A program made the position numbers and the translations under genes. Positions 25,666 through 35,300 of a stretch of 64,000 nt of DNA are shown piece by piece. This stretch comes from CAXQZM01 sp965229645. Its GTDB lineage: Bacteria; Pseudomonadota; Alphaproteobacteria; UBA7985. How positions within the stretch are numbered: the first letter of the stretch is position 1; each line of letters begins with the position of its first letter. The notes beneath the pieces are model-generated. The model saw only the letters and a list, made by a program, of their open reading frames with translations, had not been told where the DNA came from and did no database searches. The stretch covers positions 1,302,001-1,366,000 of the forward strand of contig OZ245893.1 in the NCBI GenBank assembly GCA_965229645.1, given 5' to 3'.

Positions 25666-25857
25666 GGCTAAGGCCAAGCAGCAGGAGACAGAAAGCAAAA
25701 TTCCAAACAAAGTTCCAATTCCATACTCAAACACCGCGATTGTGAGGCAACTACTATCTCGATAAACTCTCGAAGAAATCAACTTTCTCAATCAAGACTT
25801 GATCGGAACCTCAAAATCACTTAGGGCCATTGAGAACTTCAACAAAGGAAATTTCAA
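25280..25857. other. Divergent intergenic region
   Basis: About 580 bases between the leftward membrane gene and the rightward gene at 25858. The first 385 bases are repeat copy 2. No further gene or RNA was recognised. Confidence 0.5.
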
Positions 25858-26262
25858 ATGCTACCATCTGGTTTTCTCATAACGGGTCTTGCCTATGTTG
25901 CAATCACTACGTTTCTTATTTATATTTTGATGTTTTTATCATACCGGTTTGTTCATCGGTTCGTTGCGATCTCCATTGGTATTTTGCCGCTCGTTCACAC
26001 AATTTACACTATAGTCTCTCAGATTATTTATTGCAACGCAGAACCAGAATGGATTCCATCATTGGATGGATCAGAAGGTAGATTTCTCTTTACATGCGAT
26101 AGTATATACGGATTTGTTTCGTATCTATATATATATTTTATTGGACCTATACATGCCGTCCTAATTGCTCATCTCATACGTTGGTTTTGGACAAAACCTG
26201 ATCGAGATAAGGGTATTTATCGACAACCGCTACTATATAAGATATGGGAGGAACTCTGGTAA
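25858..26262 (+). CDS. Three-helix membrane protein, possible immunity protein
   Basis: A 134-residue protein with hydrophobic segments at about 5-28 (FLITGLAYVAITTFLIYILM), 38-60 (ISIGILPLVHTIYTIVSQII) and 82-108 (YGFVSYLYIYFIGPIHAVLI). AAGGAA lies a few bases before the ATG. It faces the candidate toxin gene at 26347-27015, with convergent 3' ends 84 bases apart. Small AT-rich membrane genes next to a toxin candidate suggest immunity, but the convergent orientation is not the usual one. No family was recognised. Confidence 0.5.
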   Translation: MLPSGFLITGLAYVAITTFLIYILMFLSYRFVHRFVAISIGILPLVHTIYTIVSQIIYCNAEPEWIPSLDGSEGRFLFTCDSIYGFVSYLYIYFIGPIHAVLIAHLIRWFWTKPDRDKGIYRQPLLYKIWEELW

Positions 26263-26346
26263 ATTCTATTTTATCAAGCCTTGCAACTTTTCGCTAGATT
26301 GAGTTTTACAGGGATTCCTTTTTGCCTTAGAATGGTGAAATTCACC

Positions 26347-27015
26347 TCAATAGATCTTATAGAGATGGGGTGTCATACCAAAGTGATTGGAAGTAAAACT
26401 ATAGGTTCCATCTACAGCTCTTCCCTCATCACCAACAAATTTTATCTCGTATCCCTGACCAAGTCCCGCGTGTAGTTTTGCTCCCCATCGCGCCCATTCA
26501 AAAGGATCAATCCACGCTCTTAAATCGCCGTCTTCGTATGCACCTTCAAAATCAAAATCTTCGTCATAGGGTCTTAGCTGACCTCTAAGATCGAAGGTTC
26601 CATCCCCATTGATGACGACATCACCTCTGAACCCAGCTGATCCCCGGCCCCACACATAAACATCAGAAAAGAAATCAGGATTGAGTAGATTCAAATAGTT
26701 GCTATGACGTGTCTTTGCTGTTTGTGCATCAGGATTAGTTTGCAATTCTTCAGATGAAGTCTCAAATCGAAGCCGTGTTCCAGGGGGCAAACCTTGTAGA
26801 TTTTCATATAATTGGGTTGAAATACCGCCTAATTTAAGAACGTCACCACCACCTCCCTCGACCATGTGCGATGCCATATCTACATAGATTGGCTCCTTAT
26901 TTCCATGTTCATCTACACGTCCGTTCCTATAATATTCAAGCGCAATACCTGGCGTAAAATCATCCGATTTATATGGATTATTAATTGTTCCTTTTGGTGG
27001 ATAAGAATGAGGCAT
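26347..27015 (-). CDS. Candidate secreted toxin, weak resemblance to colicin M-type domains
   Basis: A 222-residue soluble protein without a signal peptide. The middle reads DVYVWGRGSAGFRGDVVING, followed by DGTFDLRGQLRPYDEDFDF, a downstream Arg, and a final strand region GLGQGYEIKFVGDEG. A strand of the type G-x-F-x-L-x-G-x-(L/I)-R-x-Y-D followed by a D-F motif and Arg recalls the catalytic part of colicin M-like lipid II phosphatases, though the classical D-x-Y-D-x5-H-R set is not clearly present. The start is set at the second ATG (27015) because AGGAG lies nine bases before it. A membrane-protein gene faces it on the other strand. The toxin role is a hypothesis. Confidence 0.45.
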   Translation of the reverse strand: MPHSYPPKGTINNPYKSDDFTPGIALEYYRNGRVDEHGNKEPIYVDMASHMVEGGGGDVLKLGGISTQLYENLQGLPPGTRLRFETSSEELQTNPDAQTAKTRHSNYLNLLNPDFFSDVYVWGRGSAGFRGDVVINGDGTFDLRGQLRPYDEDFDFEGAYEDGDLRAWIDPFEWARWGAKLHAGLGQGYEIKFVGDEGRAVDGTYSFTSNHFGMTPHLYKIY

Positions 27016-27050
27016 GAGATACATCTCCTAACTAACATTTACTAAGGGTT

Positions 27051-27378
27051 ATACCAACGAAAAGATCACATAAAACCAGCGAGAATTGAGAATGACTCTT
27101 TTGCTCGCTAGCATAAAGGCCGCGACTGCGGCGGCCCAAGCGGGCACCAAGCCCGAAGAGCGCAAGGAACGCCCGCACTCCCAACACGCGACCCCGAGAA
27201 CAGCTAAGAATGCGCCTCGGGGCATAAGTGAAGACCTCGTTCTGCGGTCGGGCTGAGCGAGCGCAGCGAGCGAGTAGAGACCGCAACAAAAAGCGTCGGG
27301 CTGAGCGAGCATAGCCAGCGAGTAGAGACCGCAACCCAAAAAGGACATAAAAGTGTCAACGTTTATGACCGTTGGTAT
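27051..27378 (+). repeat. ATACC-family modular repeat, copy B (long form)
   Basis: About 328 bp with left end ATACCAACG, a second internal end-like ACCAGCGAGAATTGAG, and right end CCGTTGGTAT. It carries two tandem copies of the optional module TCGGGCTGAGCGAGC...GTAGAGACCGC, plus CAAGCCCGAAGAGCGCAAGG. Its right end abuts an IS66 transposase fragment. Confidence 0.85.
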
Positions 27379-27549
27379 CAATTCAACAAGGATCGCAAGA
27401 GCGAACATCACGTCGCGCATCTCAAAGACTACAAAGGCTGGGTCCATGTCGATGGCTATTCAGGCTTCAATGGTCTATTCGGTGAGCAAAAGGCCCATGA
27501 GGTGGCCTGTATGGCCCATGTTTGGCGCAAGTTCGTGAATGTCTTTGCC
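27379..27549 (+). pseudogene. IS66 transposase (TnpC) internal fragment
   Basis: The plus strand encodes FNKDRKSEHHVAHLKDYKGW, then VHVDGYSGFNGLFGEQ and ACMAHVWRKFVNVFA, the conserved DDE-region segment of IS66 TnpC proteins. It is cut on the left by repeat copy B and on the right by the terminal sequence of another IS66 copy at 27550. Confidence 0.8.
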
Positions 27550-27936
27550 GTAAGCGTCCGCTGTAGGCGCTCTGGCGCCGACGATGTAGATTGCTAAGCG
27601 TCCGCTCAACTGAGCGGACACTTGAATGGGGCAAGTTATGTTGGATCGGGTCAAGCGTCGACGTTGGTCGGCTGCGGAGAAGCTACAGATCTGCGATCAA
27701 GCCAGGTGTTTCGGTGGCGCAAGTCGCGCGTCGGTATGCGCTGAACGCAACCATGCTCCACGGAGGGCTCAAAGATCCGCTTTTTGGGGGAAGTCCTGGG
27801 TTTGGGAAGGATGTGTCCTATGGGGGCGACAGTGATGTTGCGGGGTCGCCCTTTTATGAACCGCCCGTGTCTTCAGACCCTGCGTTTGCTCGGATGAAGT
27901 CAGAAGTTCATCAATCGCGAGCTTCAGCCCCTATGA
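27550..27936 (+). pseudogene. IS66-family left end and tnpA remnant
   Basis: It begins with the terminal GTAAGCGTCCGCTGTAGG and contains tnpA from ATG 27638 (MLDRVKRRRWSAAEKLQICD). A frameshift after DQAR moves the frame to one reading VSVAQVARRYALNATMLHG. It ends abruptly at about 27936, where IS21 sequence begins. The accessory TnpA is a helix-turn-helix protein of IS66. Confidence 0.8.
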
Positions 27937-28996
27937 TGTGCGCCGTTCCCAAGGCAGTACCAAGCCCATTCTGGAGGTGACACCATGACATTGCCCCAGA
28001 CAGACGCCGCTCGCCTGAACTTGGCTCTGAGCGAACTGCGCTTGCCCACCATCAAAGCCCTCTGACCGCGATTTGCCGAACAGGTCAATAAAGAAGGCTG
28101 CTGGCCCACTGCACACGTTCTCAGCGCCTTGACCGAGCATGAATTGGCCGAACATGACCGCTTGTTAGCAGCGGGTCAAAAGCTCCCCGTTGCTGGGGGG
28201 CAAGATTAAAGCGTTGTTGACACGGACGCATCAAGCGGCATTTAGCCCAAACCAGATTGCTGCCAGCAAAGACGCTTGAGACCTTCAACTTAAAATCCGC
28301 CCCCATACTGTCCAAGCTCCATGTCAACGCCTTCACTGCAGGCGATAGTTGGATCGATAAAGCCAACAACATTCTCTTGTTCGGCCCGCCTGGCACCGGT
28401 AAGTCGCATCTCGGTTCTGTGATTGGCCTGTCCCATGTCAAAAAGGGACACCGCATGCTCTTTACCTAAACAGTAGATCTAGTTCAGAATTCCCAGCAGA
28501 CTCGGGGCGCTCTCCCACTTGAAAGCGCCATTGCAAAGCTCAATAAATTCCACCTTCTCACCTCAATGATATGACCTAATACCAACGGCGAAAAAAGTTG
28601 ACACTTTTTTAGCCGTTTTATGTCTCACAGCAGAAACGCTTCGCGTTTCGCCTCCGACGGGGCCTTCGCTTATACCCCGAGGCGCTTTCGCGCTATTCTC
28701 GGGGCCGCTACGGGGGCCGCAGTCGCGGCCCTTATACCAGCGAACATAAGAGTTATTTTAAGTCGCCGCTGGTATAAGTTACCAAGGATCAAGCCGAAAC
28801 GAGCGTGCTGTCTGAACTCATCAGCGCACAATACGAACGACGATCCACGCTCATAACAGCAAACCAGCCCCCAGGAGAATGGAACTCAGTCTTCCCAGGC
28901 CCGGTCATGACATTGGCGGCGGTCGACAGGCTCGTACACCACGCTATAATCTTCGAGATGACTGTCGATAGCTATCGACGCCGTTCTGCCGAATAA
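27937..28996 (+). pseudogene. istB: IS21-family remnant: istA 3' end and broken istB, carrying a repeat copy
   Basis: The first 50 bases encode the IstA C-terminus (YDVRRSQGSTKPILEVTP), overlapping the IstB ATG at 27985. istB encodes the ATPase helper of IS21. Recognisable parts are MTLPQTDAARLNLALSELRL, the Walker A LLFGPPGTGKSHLGSVIGL, and the C-terminal AETSVLSELISAQYERRSTL ... MTLAAVDRLVHHAIIFEM. It has an in-frame TGA after TIKAL, frameshifts near 28185-28260, a TAA after RMLFT, and repeat copy C inserted at 28579-28775 inside the codons for the segment before VTKDQAE. The gene is inactive. Confidence 0.85.
28579..28775 (-). repeat. ATACC-family modular repeat, copy C (inserted in istB)
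   Basis: A 197-bp copy with ends ATACCAACGG and CCGCTGGTAT. It carries the end hairpin with AAAAAAGTTGACACTTTTTT, the palindrome GAAACGCTTCGCGTTTC, CCCCGAGGCGC paired with GCTATTCTCGGGG, and GGGCCGC/GCGGCCC stems. It interrupts istB; the coding sequence resumes directly after it, with TA on both sides. Confidence 0.9.
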
Positions 28997-29358
28997 ACAA
29001 AATGGTCTGGACGCCTCGCTCAAAACGCAAACTCCACAAAAACCAGAACTCTTGATCCTGACGGAACAATCCGCCACCTCCGCCAACGTCATGACCAAGG
29101 ACTCTCATCCTGATTGTCGCGCAGCTCTCAACCAGATTATCGCGCTACGCATTTAATAGTAAAGTTCCCGGTCTTGGAGTTGGTGGAGGAACTGGGATAG
29201 TCATGGAGTTCGAGCCATAAGCTTGCAAGACCTGGGAAACCGAGCGTCCGCGCAGCGAGGCGAAGCGCTTCAAAGAAGTGTTTGCTGATTGGCGGATTGA
29301 TATATGGGTATCGAGTGGGGCACTTTACTGCCAATAGTGCGAAAGAAGTTTAGGGCGT
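28997..29358. other. Gap after the IS21 remnant
   Basis: About 360 bases with no supported gene on either strand; likely further degraded mobile-element DNA. A GCGTCCGCGCAGCGAGGCGA segment near 29244 recalls part of the repeat modules but is too short to call. Confidence 0.4.
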
Positions 29359-30024
29359 TTATTTGAGATATTTGCCAAAATAAATCCACCTCAGATAGTT
29401 TTCTGCGTAGCTATGTAGTTCTGCCAATTCATTTAATGGGTTACCAAATGATATGGGAACACTCACGTGGGAACCTATTCCTAACAAAGGTGTATCTGCA
29501 TTAGCCGATCCAGCAATGCTCCCTTCATCGTAAATAACGTCTGCATTTAAGCCAATTGGAACCCCCAAGAGTTCGAATTCTGCGCCAACTCCAGCTTGAG
29601 CGGAGGCATTATACTCATAGTTGCTAACCGTAGGGTACCGACCATCCCATCCAATATCCACACAACTGTCAAGATGACCAAACAATCCGGCACCCAGACA
29701 GGCAGTAACTGTTTCATCGCTTGGGGATTGGGAAATATTAGCGTTAAGACCAAGTGGTCCAAGTTTGAGCTTACCACCAACTATATCATATCTGTCAACT
29801 GGCATATCAAGTAAACTCGCAACTGGCGCAGGAATGCTTGCCTCGATTCCCCAGTTTTCCTCTTCAACTAAAGGCAATGAAGTTCCATCGACGAAGAAAC
29901 CACCAATTGTTGAACCATCCTCTCCAGAATCTCCGAGTTCTACAAAGTGCTGTTGTCTGTCGAGAATTGTGGATCCATCGAATTCGCCGTGTAGATTTGG
30001 GTGATTTAGGTGATTTCTTGACAT
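29359..30024 (-). CDS. Hypothetical soluble protein of the toxin island
   Basis: A 221-residue protein starting at ATG 30024 with GGGAGG about eleven bases upstream. It is Gly/Ser/Asn-rich and strand-like. Residues about 90-200 contain alternating hydrophobic strands with glycine turns (KLKLGPLGLNANIS, AGVGAEFELLGVPIGLNADV, GIGSHVSVPISFG), resembling a beta-sandwich or beta-barrel-like fold. No signal peptide, Cys pair or catalytic motif stands out. Its AT-rich composition and lack of a signal match the two toxin candidates to its left. No function can be assigned. Confidence 0.5.
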   Translation of the reverse strand: MSRNHLNHPNLHGEFDGSTILDRQQHFVELGDSGEDGSTIGGFFVDGTSLPLVEEENWGIEASIPAPVASLLDMPVDRYDIVGGKLKLGPLGLNANISQSPSDETVTACLGAGLFGHLDSCVDIGWDGRYPTVSNYEYNASAQAGVGAEFELLGVPIGLNADVIYDEGSIAGSANADTPLLGIGSHVSVPISFGNPLNELAELHSYAENYLRWIYFGKYLK

Positions 30025-30193
30025 ATGATCTCATTCCTCCCTTTTGATTTTCTTATTCCAGAGCGCGGCTTTCGCTCAATTTTGCTCTTTTTGCGTGTGA
30101 GTGCTGACCGTAGGCATCCGCTATAGGCGCTCCAGCGCTGATGATTTAGCTTGCCGATTACCCGCTCAGCTAAGTGAACACTCAAGGGAACAG

Positions 30194-30823
30194 GTGAGTT
30201 TGGATCGGGTCAAATGTCGACGTCGGTCGTTTCGGAGAAGCTAGAGATCTGCGATCAAGCTAGGGTTCCAGGTGTTTCGGCGCGTCGATATGCGCTAAAC
30301 GCGACCATGCTTCACGGCTGGCTCAGGGACCCGCGTTTTAGGGGATGTCATGGGTCTGGGAGCGATATGCCCCATGGGGGCAACGGTGAGGTTGCGGGGT
30401 CAGCGTTTTACGAAGTATCCGTATCTTCAGACCCTGCGCCTGCTCGAATGAAGGCAGAAGTCCGCCAGTCTCATGTTTCATACCAACGGCCAAAAAAGTT
30501 GACCCTTTTTTTGCCGTTTTGTGTCTCACGGCAGAAACGCTTCGCGTTTCGCCTCCGACGGGGCCTTCGCTTATACCCCGAGGCGCTTTCTTAGCTCATC
30601 TCGGGGCCGCTACGGGGGCCGCAGTCGCGGCCCTTATACCAGCGGACATAAGGGTCATTCTTAATGACCGCTGGTATCAGCCCCTGCGGAGGCGCGCGGT
30701 TATCAGGGCAGTCTCCATGCCTTGCGTGTTGATCTGTCTTTGAACGATGGTCGTCGCGTCCTGATTCAGGGAGCAACGAACTTGGCGGCGATTTTGGCTT
30801 TGGTTGAAGGGTTATCCGATTGA
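30194..30823 (+). pseudogene. IS66 tnpA, frameshifted and split by repeat copy D
   Basis: The 5' part encodes SEKLEICDQARVPGVS, then ARRYALNATMLHGWLRDPRF with a short deletion between. The 3' part after the repeat encodes YQGSLHALRVDLSLNDGRRV, LIQGATNLAAILALVEGLSD and a stop at 30821. The repeat occupies 30480-30677. Comparison with the uninterrupted relative at 27920-27940 (…TTCAGCCCCT) shows the join …TTC-[repeat]-CAGCCCCT. Confidence 0.85.
30480..30677 (-). repeat. ATACC-family modular repeat, copy D (inserted in IS66 tnpA)
   Basis: A 198-bp copy with ends ATACCAACGG and CCGCTGGTAT, about 90 percent like copy C. Its neighbours are IS66 tnpA sequence on both sides, which gives a clean empty-site comparison with the second IS66 remnant. 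Confidence 0.9.
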
Positions 30824-31141
30824 TCCCCGCGAACTCCAACATACGGGGTCTGGCTAGCGGCGGGCGTCACCGACATGCGCCGTGGCTTCAACACCCCAAC
30901 CGCTCAAACAGAAGCGGTTTTGAAGCTTGATCCCTATTGTGGTCACTTGTTCCTATTCCGAGGGCGGCGCGGGGACCTACTCAAGATCATTTGGTGGGGG
31001 AGCTTGTCTTTTCACCAAGCGCCTGGAAAGAGGGCGGTTCGTTTGCCCGCCGCCAAGGATGGCAAGATCAGCGTGACACCCACCCAGCTTTCCATGCTCT
31101 TGGAAGGGATTGATTGGCGAATTCCCAAGAAGACTTGGTGA
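30820..31141 (+). pseudogene. IS66 tnpB, frameshifted
   Basis: TnpB of IS66 (IS66 Orf2). Pieces are IPANSNIR, then after one extra G near 30845 the frame changes to DMRRGFNTPTAQTEAVLKLD, PYCGHLFLFRGRRGDLLKII, and, after further indels, KISVTPTQLSMLLEGIDWRI and PKKTW. It overlaps the end of tnpA, as in intact elements. Confidence 0.85.
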
Positions 31142-31495
31142 TCTTTGAGCGGGGAATAGGACGCTCAAAGTCCCTGATTTAGATCGCATTTTTTCGTTAT
31201 TTTTTCCCTGTTTTTGTATCTTTAGGGTTCACTCCAAAACCCATCTCTACCATATGTGTTGGTGTCACTCATAGGCTTTGAGTGCGCCCGATGGTTTCCC
31301 CAACCTAGATGCCAATCTCTTTAACTTCCTTCTTGCGTTGAAAGTTTCGATGGAAGAAACGGTACTTCTGGGAGGGTTGCAAATCTTTCAAATTCCTTAG
31401 GAATTGTTCTGGCGTCTCCCCGATCTTGAAATACAGGACTTGCAACCCTTATCTTTCAGAAACTGCTGGAACACTTGCAATCATGCTTCCATCAT
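31142..31495. other. Gap after IS66 remnant
   Basis: About 350 bases with no gene. It contains a spaced inverted repeat, GGGTTGCAA near 31374 and TTGCAACCC near 31440, of unknown meaning. Confidence 0.4.
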
Positions 31496-31849
31496 CTACA
31501 TCCCTTCAGCCCATATAAATATGGGAAGATATAATAGAACAGCTTTGAGAACGAATAAAACAAGACAGAGAAACTTACTATATCTAAATGAAGCAAACGC
31601 CCCTAAATTGAACATGAGAAGAATAAGAAGGTAAATCTTCAAGAAAGAAGAGGGAGGCATAAGAGGCTCAGAAATTCGTTTAAAAATACCGCCCCCATAG
31701 GGCGTATAGTAGGTTACAACTTGGTTGATATAATAGTTACCAATTAGACCATCAATAAGGGTGAGAATCGCGATAATTCCGAAGAAAATTATCCACCCAA
31801 AGGTAGGGTTGAAAACCATTCTCTTGATCATTTCTATCGTTCCAGTCAT
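31496..31849 (-). CDS. Small three-helix membrane protein
   Basis: A 117-residue protein with hydrophobic segments at about 17-37 (TFGWIIFFGIIAILTLIDGLI), 68-84 (FLKIYLLILLMFNLGAF) and 91-112 (FLCLVLFVLKAVLLYLPIFI). It is AT-rich and basic, like the other membrane genes in this island. No ribosome site of quality was seen beyond AAGGTT. It could be an orphan immunity protein; nothing more specific can be said. Confidence 0.45.
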   Translation of the reverse strand: MTGTIEMIKRMVFNPTFGWIIFFGIIAILTLIDGLIGNYYINQVVTYYTPYGGGIFKRISEPLMPPSSFLKIYLLILLMFNLGAFASFRYSKFLCLVLFVLKAVLLYLPIFIWAEGM

Positions 31850-32246
31850 AACCTTAAAAGTCGATTCAAATTTTTACGTTGCAACGTTCGCACTTGTGTT
31901 GAATCGGCTGAGTGGCCTTAAATCCCCTGTTGGCGCGCGTCGTTCCAACATCAATTGTTCCAATCGACTTGGAATCCGCGTTAGTGTCGCAGAGACTGCG
32001 GCACATGTATCCTTGTTTACAGAATTCCAACGCCCGACGACCCGATCCGAACACCTGAACAGGTTAGCTTGGACACGCGCCTTACCAATAAGACTTACCT
32101 TACACGCAAGTTGCCCGCTTGTCAACCAGTTTTTGAACAAAAAATGAATTATGAGCGAACTTTACAAGATCGAACCGACACGCATTCACAAAATCTGGAA
32201 CGACCCCTTGAGTCCCGTTTAGGAATCGAAGTCGTGAGCCCGACTG
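31850..32246. other. Gap with diverged pieces of the island repeats
   Basis: No supported gene. The stretch 32105-32160 (GTTGCCCGCTTGTCAACC, TTTTTGAACAAAAA, GAGCGAAC) resembles the start of both 1.2-kb repeats, so a third, partial copy of that flank is present here. Confidence 0.5.
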
Positions 32247-32385
32247 ATGCCAACGGTCATGAAAGTTGACGCCTTTATGACTGTTTTGTGTCTCGCAACC
32301 GAAACGCTTCGCGTTTCAGCTTGCGGGGTAGCGGTCTCACCTCGCTCGCTCAGCTCGACGCTTTTAAGTGCGGTCTCACTTTGGG
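32247..32385 (-). repeat. ATACC-family modular repeat, copy E (truncated)
   Basis: It begins with a degenerate end (ATGCCAACGG), then GTCATGAAAGTTGACGCC, GAAACGCTTCGCGTTTC and one GCGGTCTCAC...CAGCTCGACGC module. The distal half is missing. Its last part encodes the C-terminus and stop codon of the RND transporter gene. Confidence 0.75.
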
Positions 32386-35300
32386 TCCGCGATCTTCCCC
32401 CATCTGGGCCGCATGGTCCAATTCTGCTTGTAGACGCTCGTCCTGGTGCGCGCGCGGCTTGGCAAAGCGCGCGAGCCCATAGTAAGCAAGGGGCGTCAGG
32501 TAAAGCGTTGCCAGCGTCGCCAAACCCAATCCGCCAACGATCACCCAGCCGAGCGAGGCGCGCGCTTCAGCGCCTGCACCACTCGCCAAGACCAGCGGCA
32601 GCCCGCCCAAGACGGTTGAGAACAGGGTCATGAGCACGGGCCGCAGCCGCAACCTTGCGGAATCAAGGATGGCCTCGTAAACGCTGGCACCCGTGTCGCG
32701 CAGCTGGTTGGCAAACTCGACGATCAAAATGCCATTCTTGGCCATAATCCCGATCAGCAAAATCAGACCGACTTGGCTGTAGATATTGAGCGAGATGCCC
32801 GAGAACCCCAAGGCAAAGATCGCGCAGGCGACACCCAGCGGTACGGTAAGCATAACCACGAGTGCGGCACTGAAACTCTCAAATTGCGCCGCCAGCACCA
32901 GAAAGATTAGCAGCACAGTGATGGCGATCAGCGACACCAAAGTGGCGTTGGTTTTTTCTAGCTCCGCGGCCTCGCCAGTGGCGAAGAACTGGTTTTCGGC
33001 GGCCAACAAAGGCAGGGCCAAGGCGCGCGCTTCGGCTAAGGCGGCCCCAAGCGGCAAGGCGGGCGTTAGTCCAGCGGTGACTTCGATGGCGCGGCGTTGA
33101 TTTTGACGGGTCAATTCACTCGCCACCGCACCAATTTCAACGCGCACAAAGCTTGAAAGCGGCACGGCCTGACCCGCTGAAGTGAGAACCGTCGCGTTCT
33201 CCAAATCACTCGGGTCGTTGATCGGGTTCTGGGTGGAGAGCAGTTCGATATCGTACGTCTGATCGCCCACAAACAGCGTACCGACGTCTTGGCTGCTGAG
33301 GCGCGCACGCAGGATCGGCCCGAGCGCCGCCAGATCGACGCCCAAGTCGGCGGCACGATCTCGATCGATGACGAGGCTGAGTTGCGGCTGCGTTGCTTCG
33401 AATTCGACATTGACCCGCCCAAAAGCAAGGTTGGCCTCTAAGGCTGCGGCTAAAGCCTCGGCCCGGCCCAGAATCTGGTCGTAGTCGTCGCCAGTGATGG
33501 CAAAGCTCAGGCCGCGCCCGCCGCCACGAATGCCGAGCGAATTGGGCTGGATAGCAAAGGCCCGAATGCCGACGATCCCGAATAGCCCCCGATTGATGTC
33601 ACCGACGATGGCATCTTGGCTGCGACTGCGGTTCCCCCATGGCGCCAGGGTAAAGACCATGAAGGCGCGATTGCCCGTTCCGAGCCCGACGATGGAAAAG
33701 ACGTTCTGTACCTCGCCCGCTGCGACCAGAGGGTCCAAAATCGCCTCGACTTCCTTGACCTTGCGCGCGGTGTAGTCGGTAGAAACCCCTTGCGGCGCAC
33801 TCAAAGACAAGAGGGCAACAGCCCGATCCTCGCGCGGGGTCAGTTCTTGGCGCAGGCCTTCATAAACGCCCACAGCGCTGAAGCAGACCAGCGCCACCGC
33901 CGTCACCACGACCAGGGGGTTGGCGAGACTTTGCTTTAAGGTCCAAACGTAACCCACAGTAAAGGCTCGCCCAAAGCGCCCGACCCAAGACCCGATCCAG
34001 GTGCCAAGTCCCACCGTCTGCGCCTTGCCTTGGGCAGCGTCGGCATCGTCGAGCAAGACGCTCGCGAGCATGGGGCACAGCGTGAGGGCGATGAGCGAGG
34101 AAAGGCCGACGGCGATGGCAAGGGTGAAGCCAAATTCGCGGAACAAGCCGCCCGCTTGCCCCGGCAAGAACGACAACGGAATAAAAACCGCCGCGAGCGT
34201 CAGTGTCGTGGTCAAAACGGCGAAGAACACCTGGCGCGTGGCGGCGACGGCGGCGGCCTTGGGGCCAAGGCCTTGCCCACGCAGGCGCATGATGTTTTCC
34301 AGCACCACAATGGCGTCATCGACTACCATGCCCGTTGCCAACACCAGCGCCAGCAAGGTCAAGATGTTGATAGAAAATCCCGCCAAGTACAGCCCCGCAA
34401 GGGTCGCAATCAAGGCGATGGGCATGGTCAGAGCAGGAATCAGAGTCGCCCGCGCGCTCCACAAAAACAAGAAGATCACAAGGACGACGATCAAAATGGC
34501 GATGGCCAGCGTCTTTAGCACTTCTTCAATCGACCCGTTGATGAAGCGCGCGTCGTCCGACGTTACGAACAGGCGCGTATCGCCAGGCAACAGCGGGGCA
34601 AGACGCGCCACTTCCTCGTGCACGGCGCGCGAAATCGCCAGGGTGTTGGCGCCCGCTTGCTTGAGCAAGCCCAGGCCGATCCCAACTTGGCCGTTGGCTT
34701 GCAAAAAAGTGGTCGTATCGCCCGGGCCCAGCAAGACCGTCGCCACGTCGCCGAGCTGCATGCCGTCCCCGAGCGGCAGCGCCGCCAGGGCCGCAGCGTC
34801 GCCGATCGGCGCGTTGGCGCGCACGGTCAGGCTCTTGCCCTCGGTGTCGAGCGTCCCCGTCGGCACGTCAAGCGCGGCGCTTTGCAAGGCACGCCTGATC
34901 TGGGTCAGGTCAAGGCCGCGCGCGGTCATTTGACGAAAGTCGAGATCGACCCGAAATATCTGCGCGCGCGCGCCGAACACTTGCACATCGGCCACGCCTT
35001 CGATGGCGCGCAGTCGATCCAAGACTTGGCGTTCGGCAACTTGGGTTAGCTGTTCGGGCGTTTGGGCGCGTGCGGTAAGCGCCAGGCGCAGGATCGGCTG
35101 CGCGTCGGCATCGGCTTTGATGACGGTCGGCGTGTCGGCGTCGTCGGGCAGATCGTTTTGCAGACGGTCCAGAACATCGCGCACATCGGCCAGGGCAACA
35201 TTCAGATCAAGTCGGCTGTCGAACTCCAGCGTCACACGGCTGCTGCCAAAGCGCGACCGCGACGCCACGGAAATCAACCCGTCCAAACCTGCCGCCGCCG

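Larger units (their letters stand above)
30110..31141 (+). mobile_element. IS66-family partial element, interrupted by repeat copy D
   Basis: It begins with a diverged IS66 end (GTAGGCATCCGCTATAGG) and contains broken tnpA and tnpB, then stops after tnpB. The large tnpC gene and right end are missing. Repeat copy D lies inside tnpA. Confidence 0.8.

Noticed and set aside
34001..34933. A 310-codon plus-strand frame opposite the RND pump
   Set aside because: Antisense to conserved transmembrane and porter regions of an intact pump.
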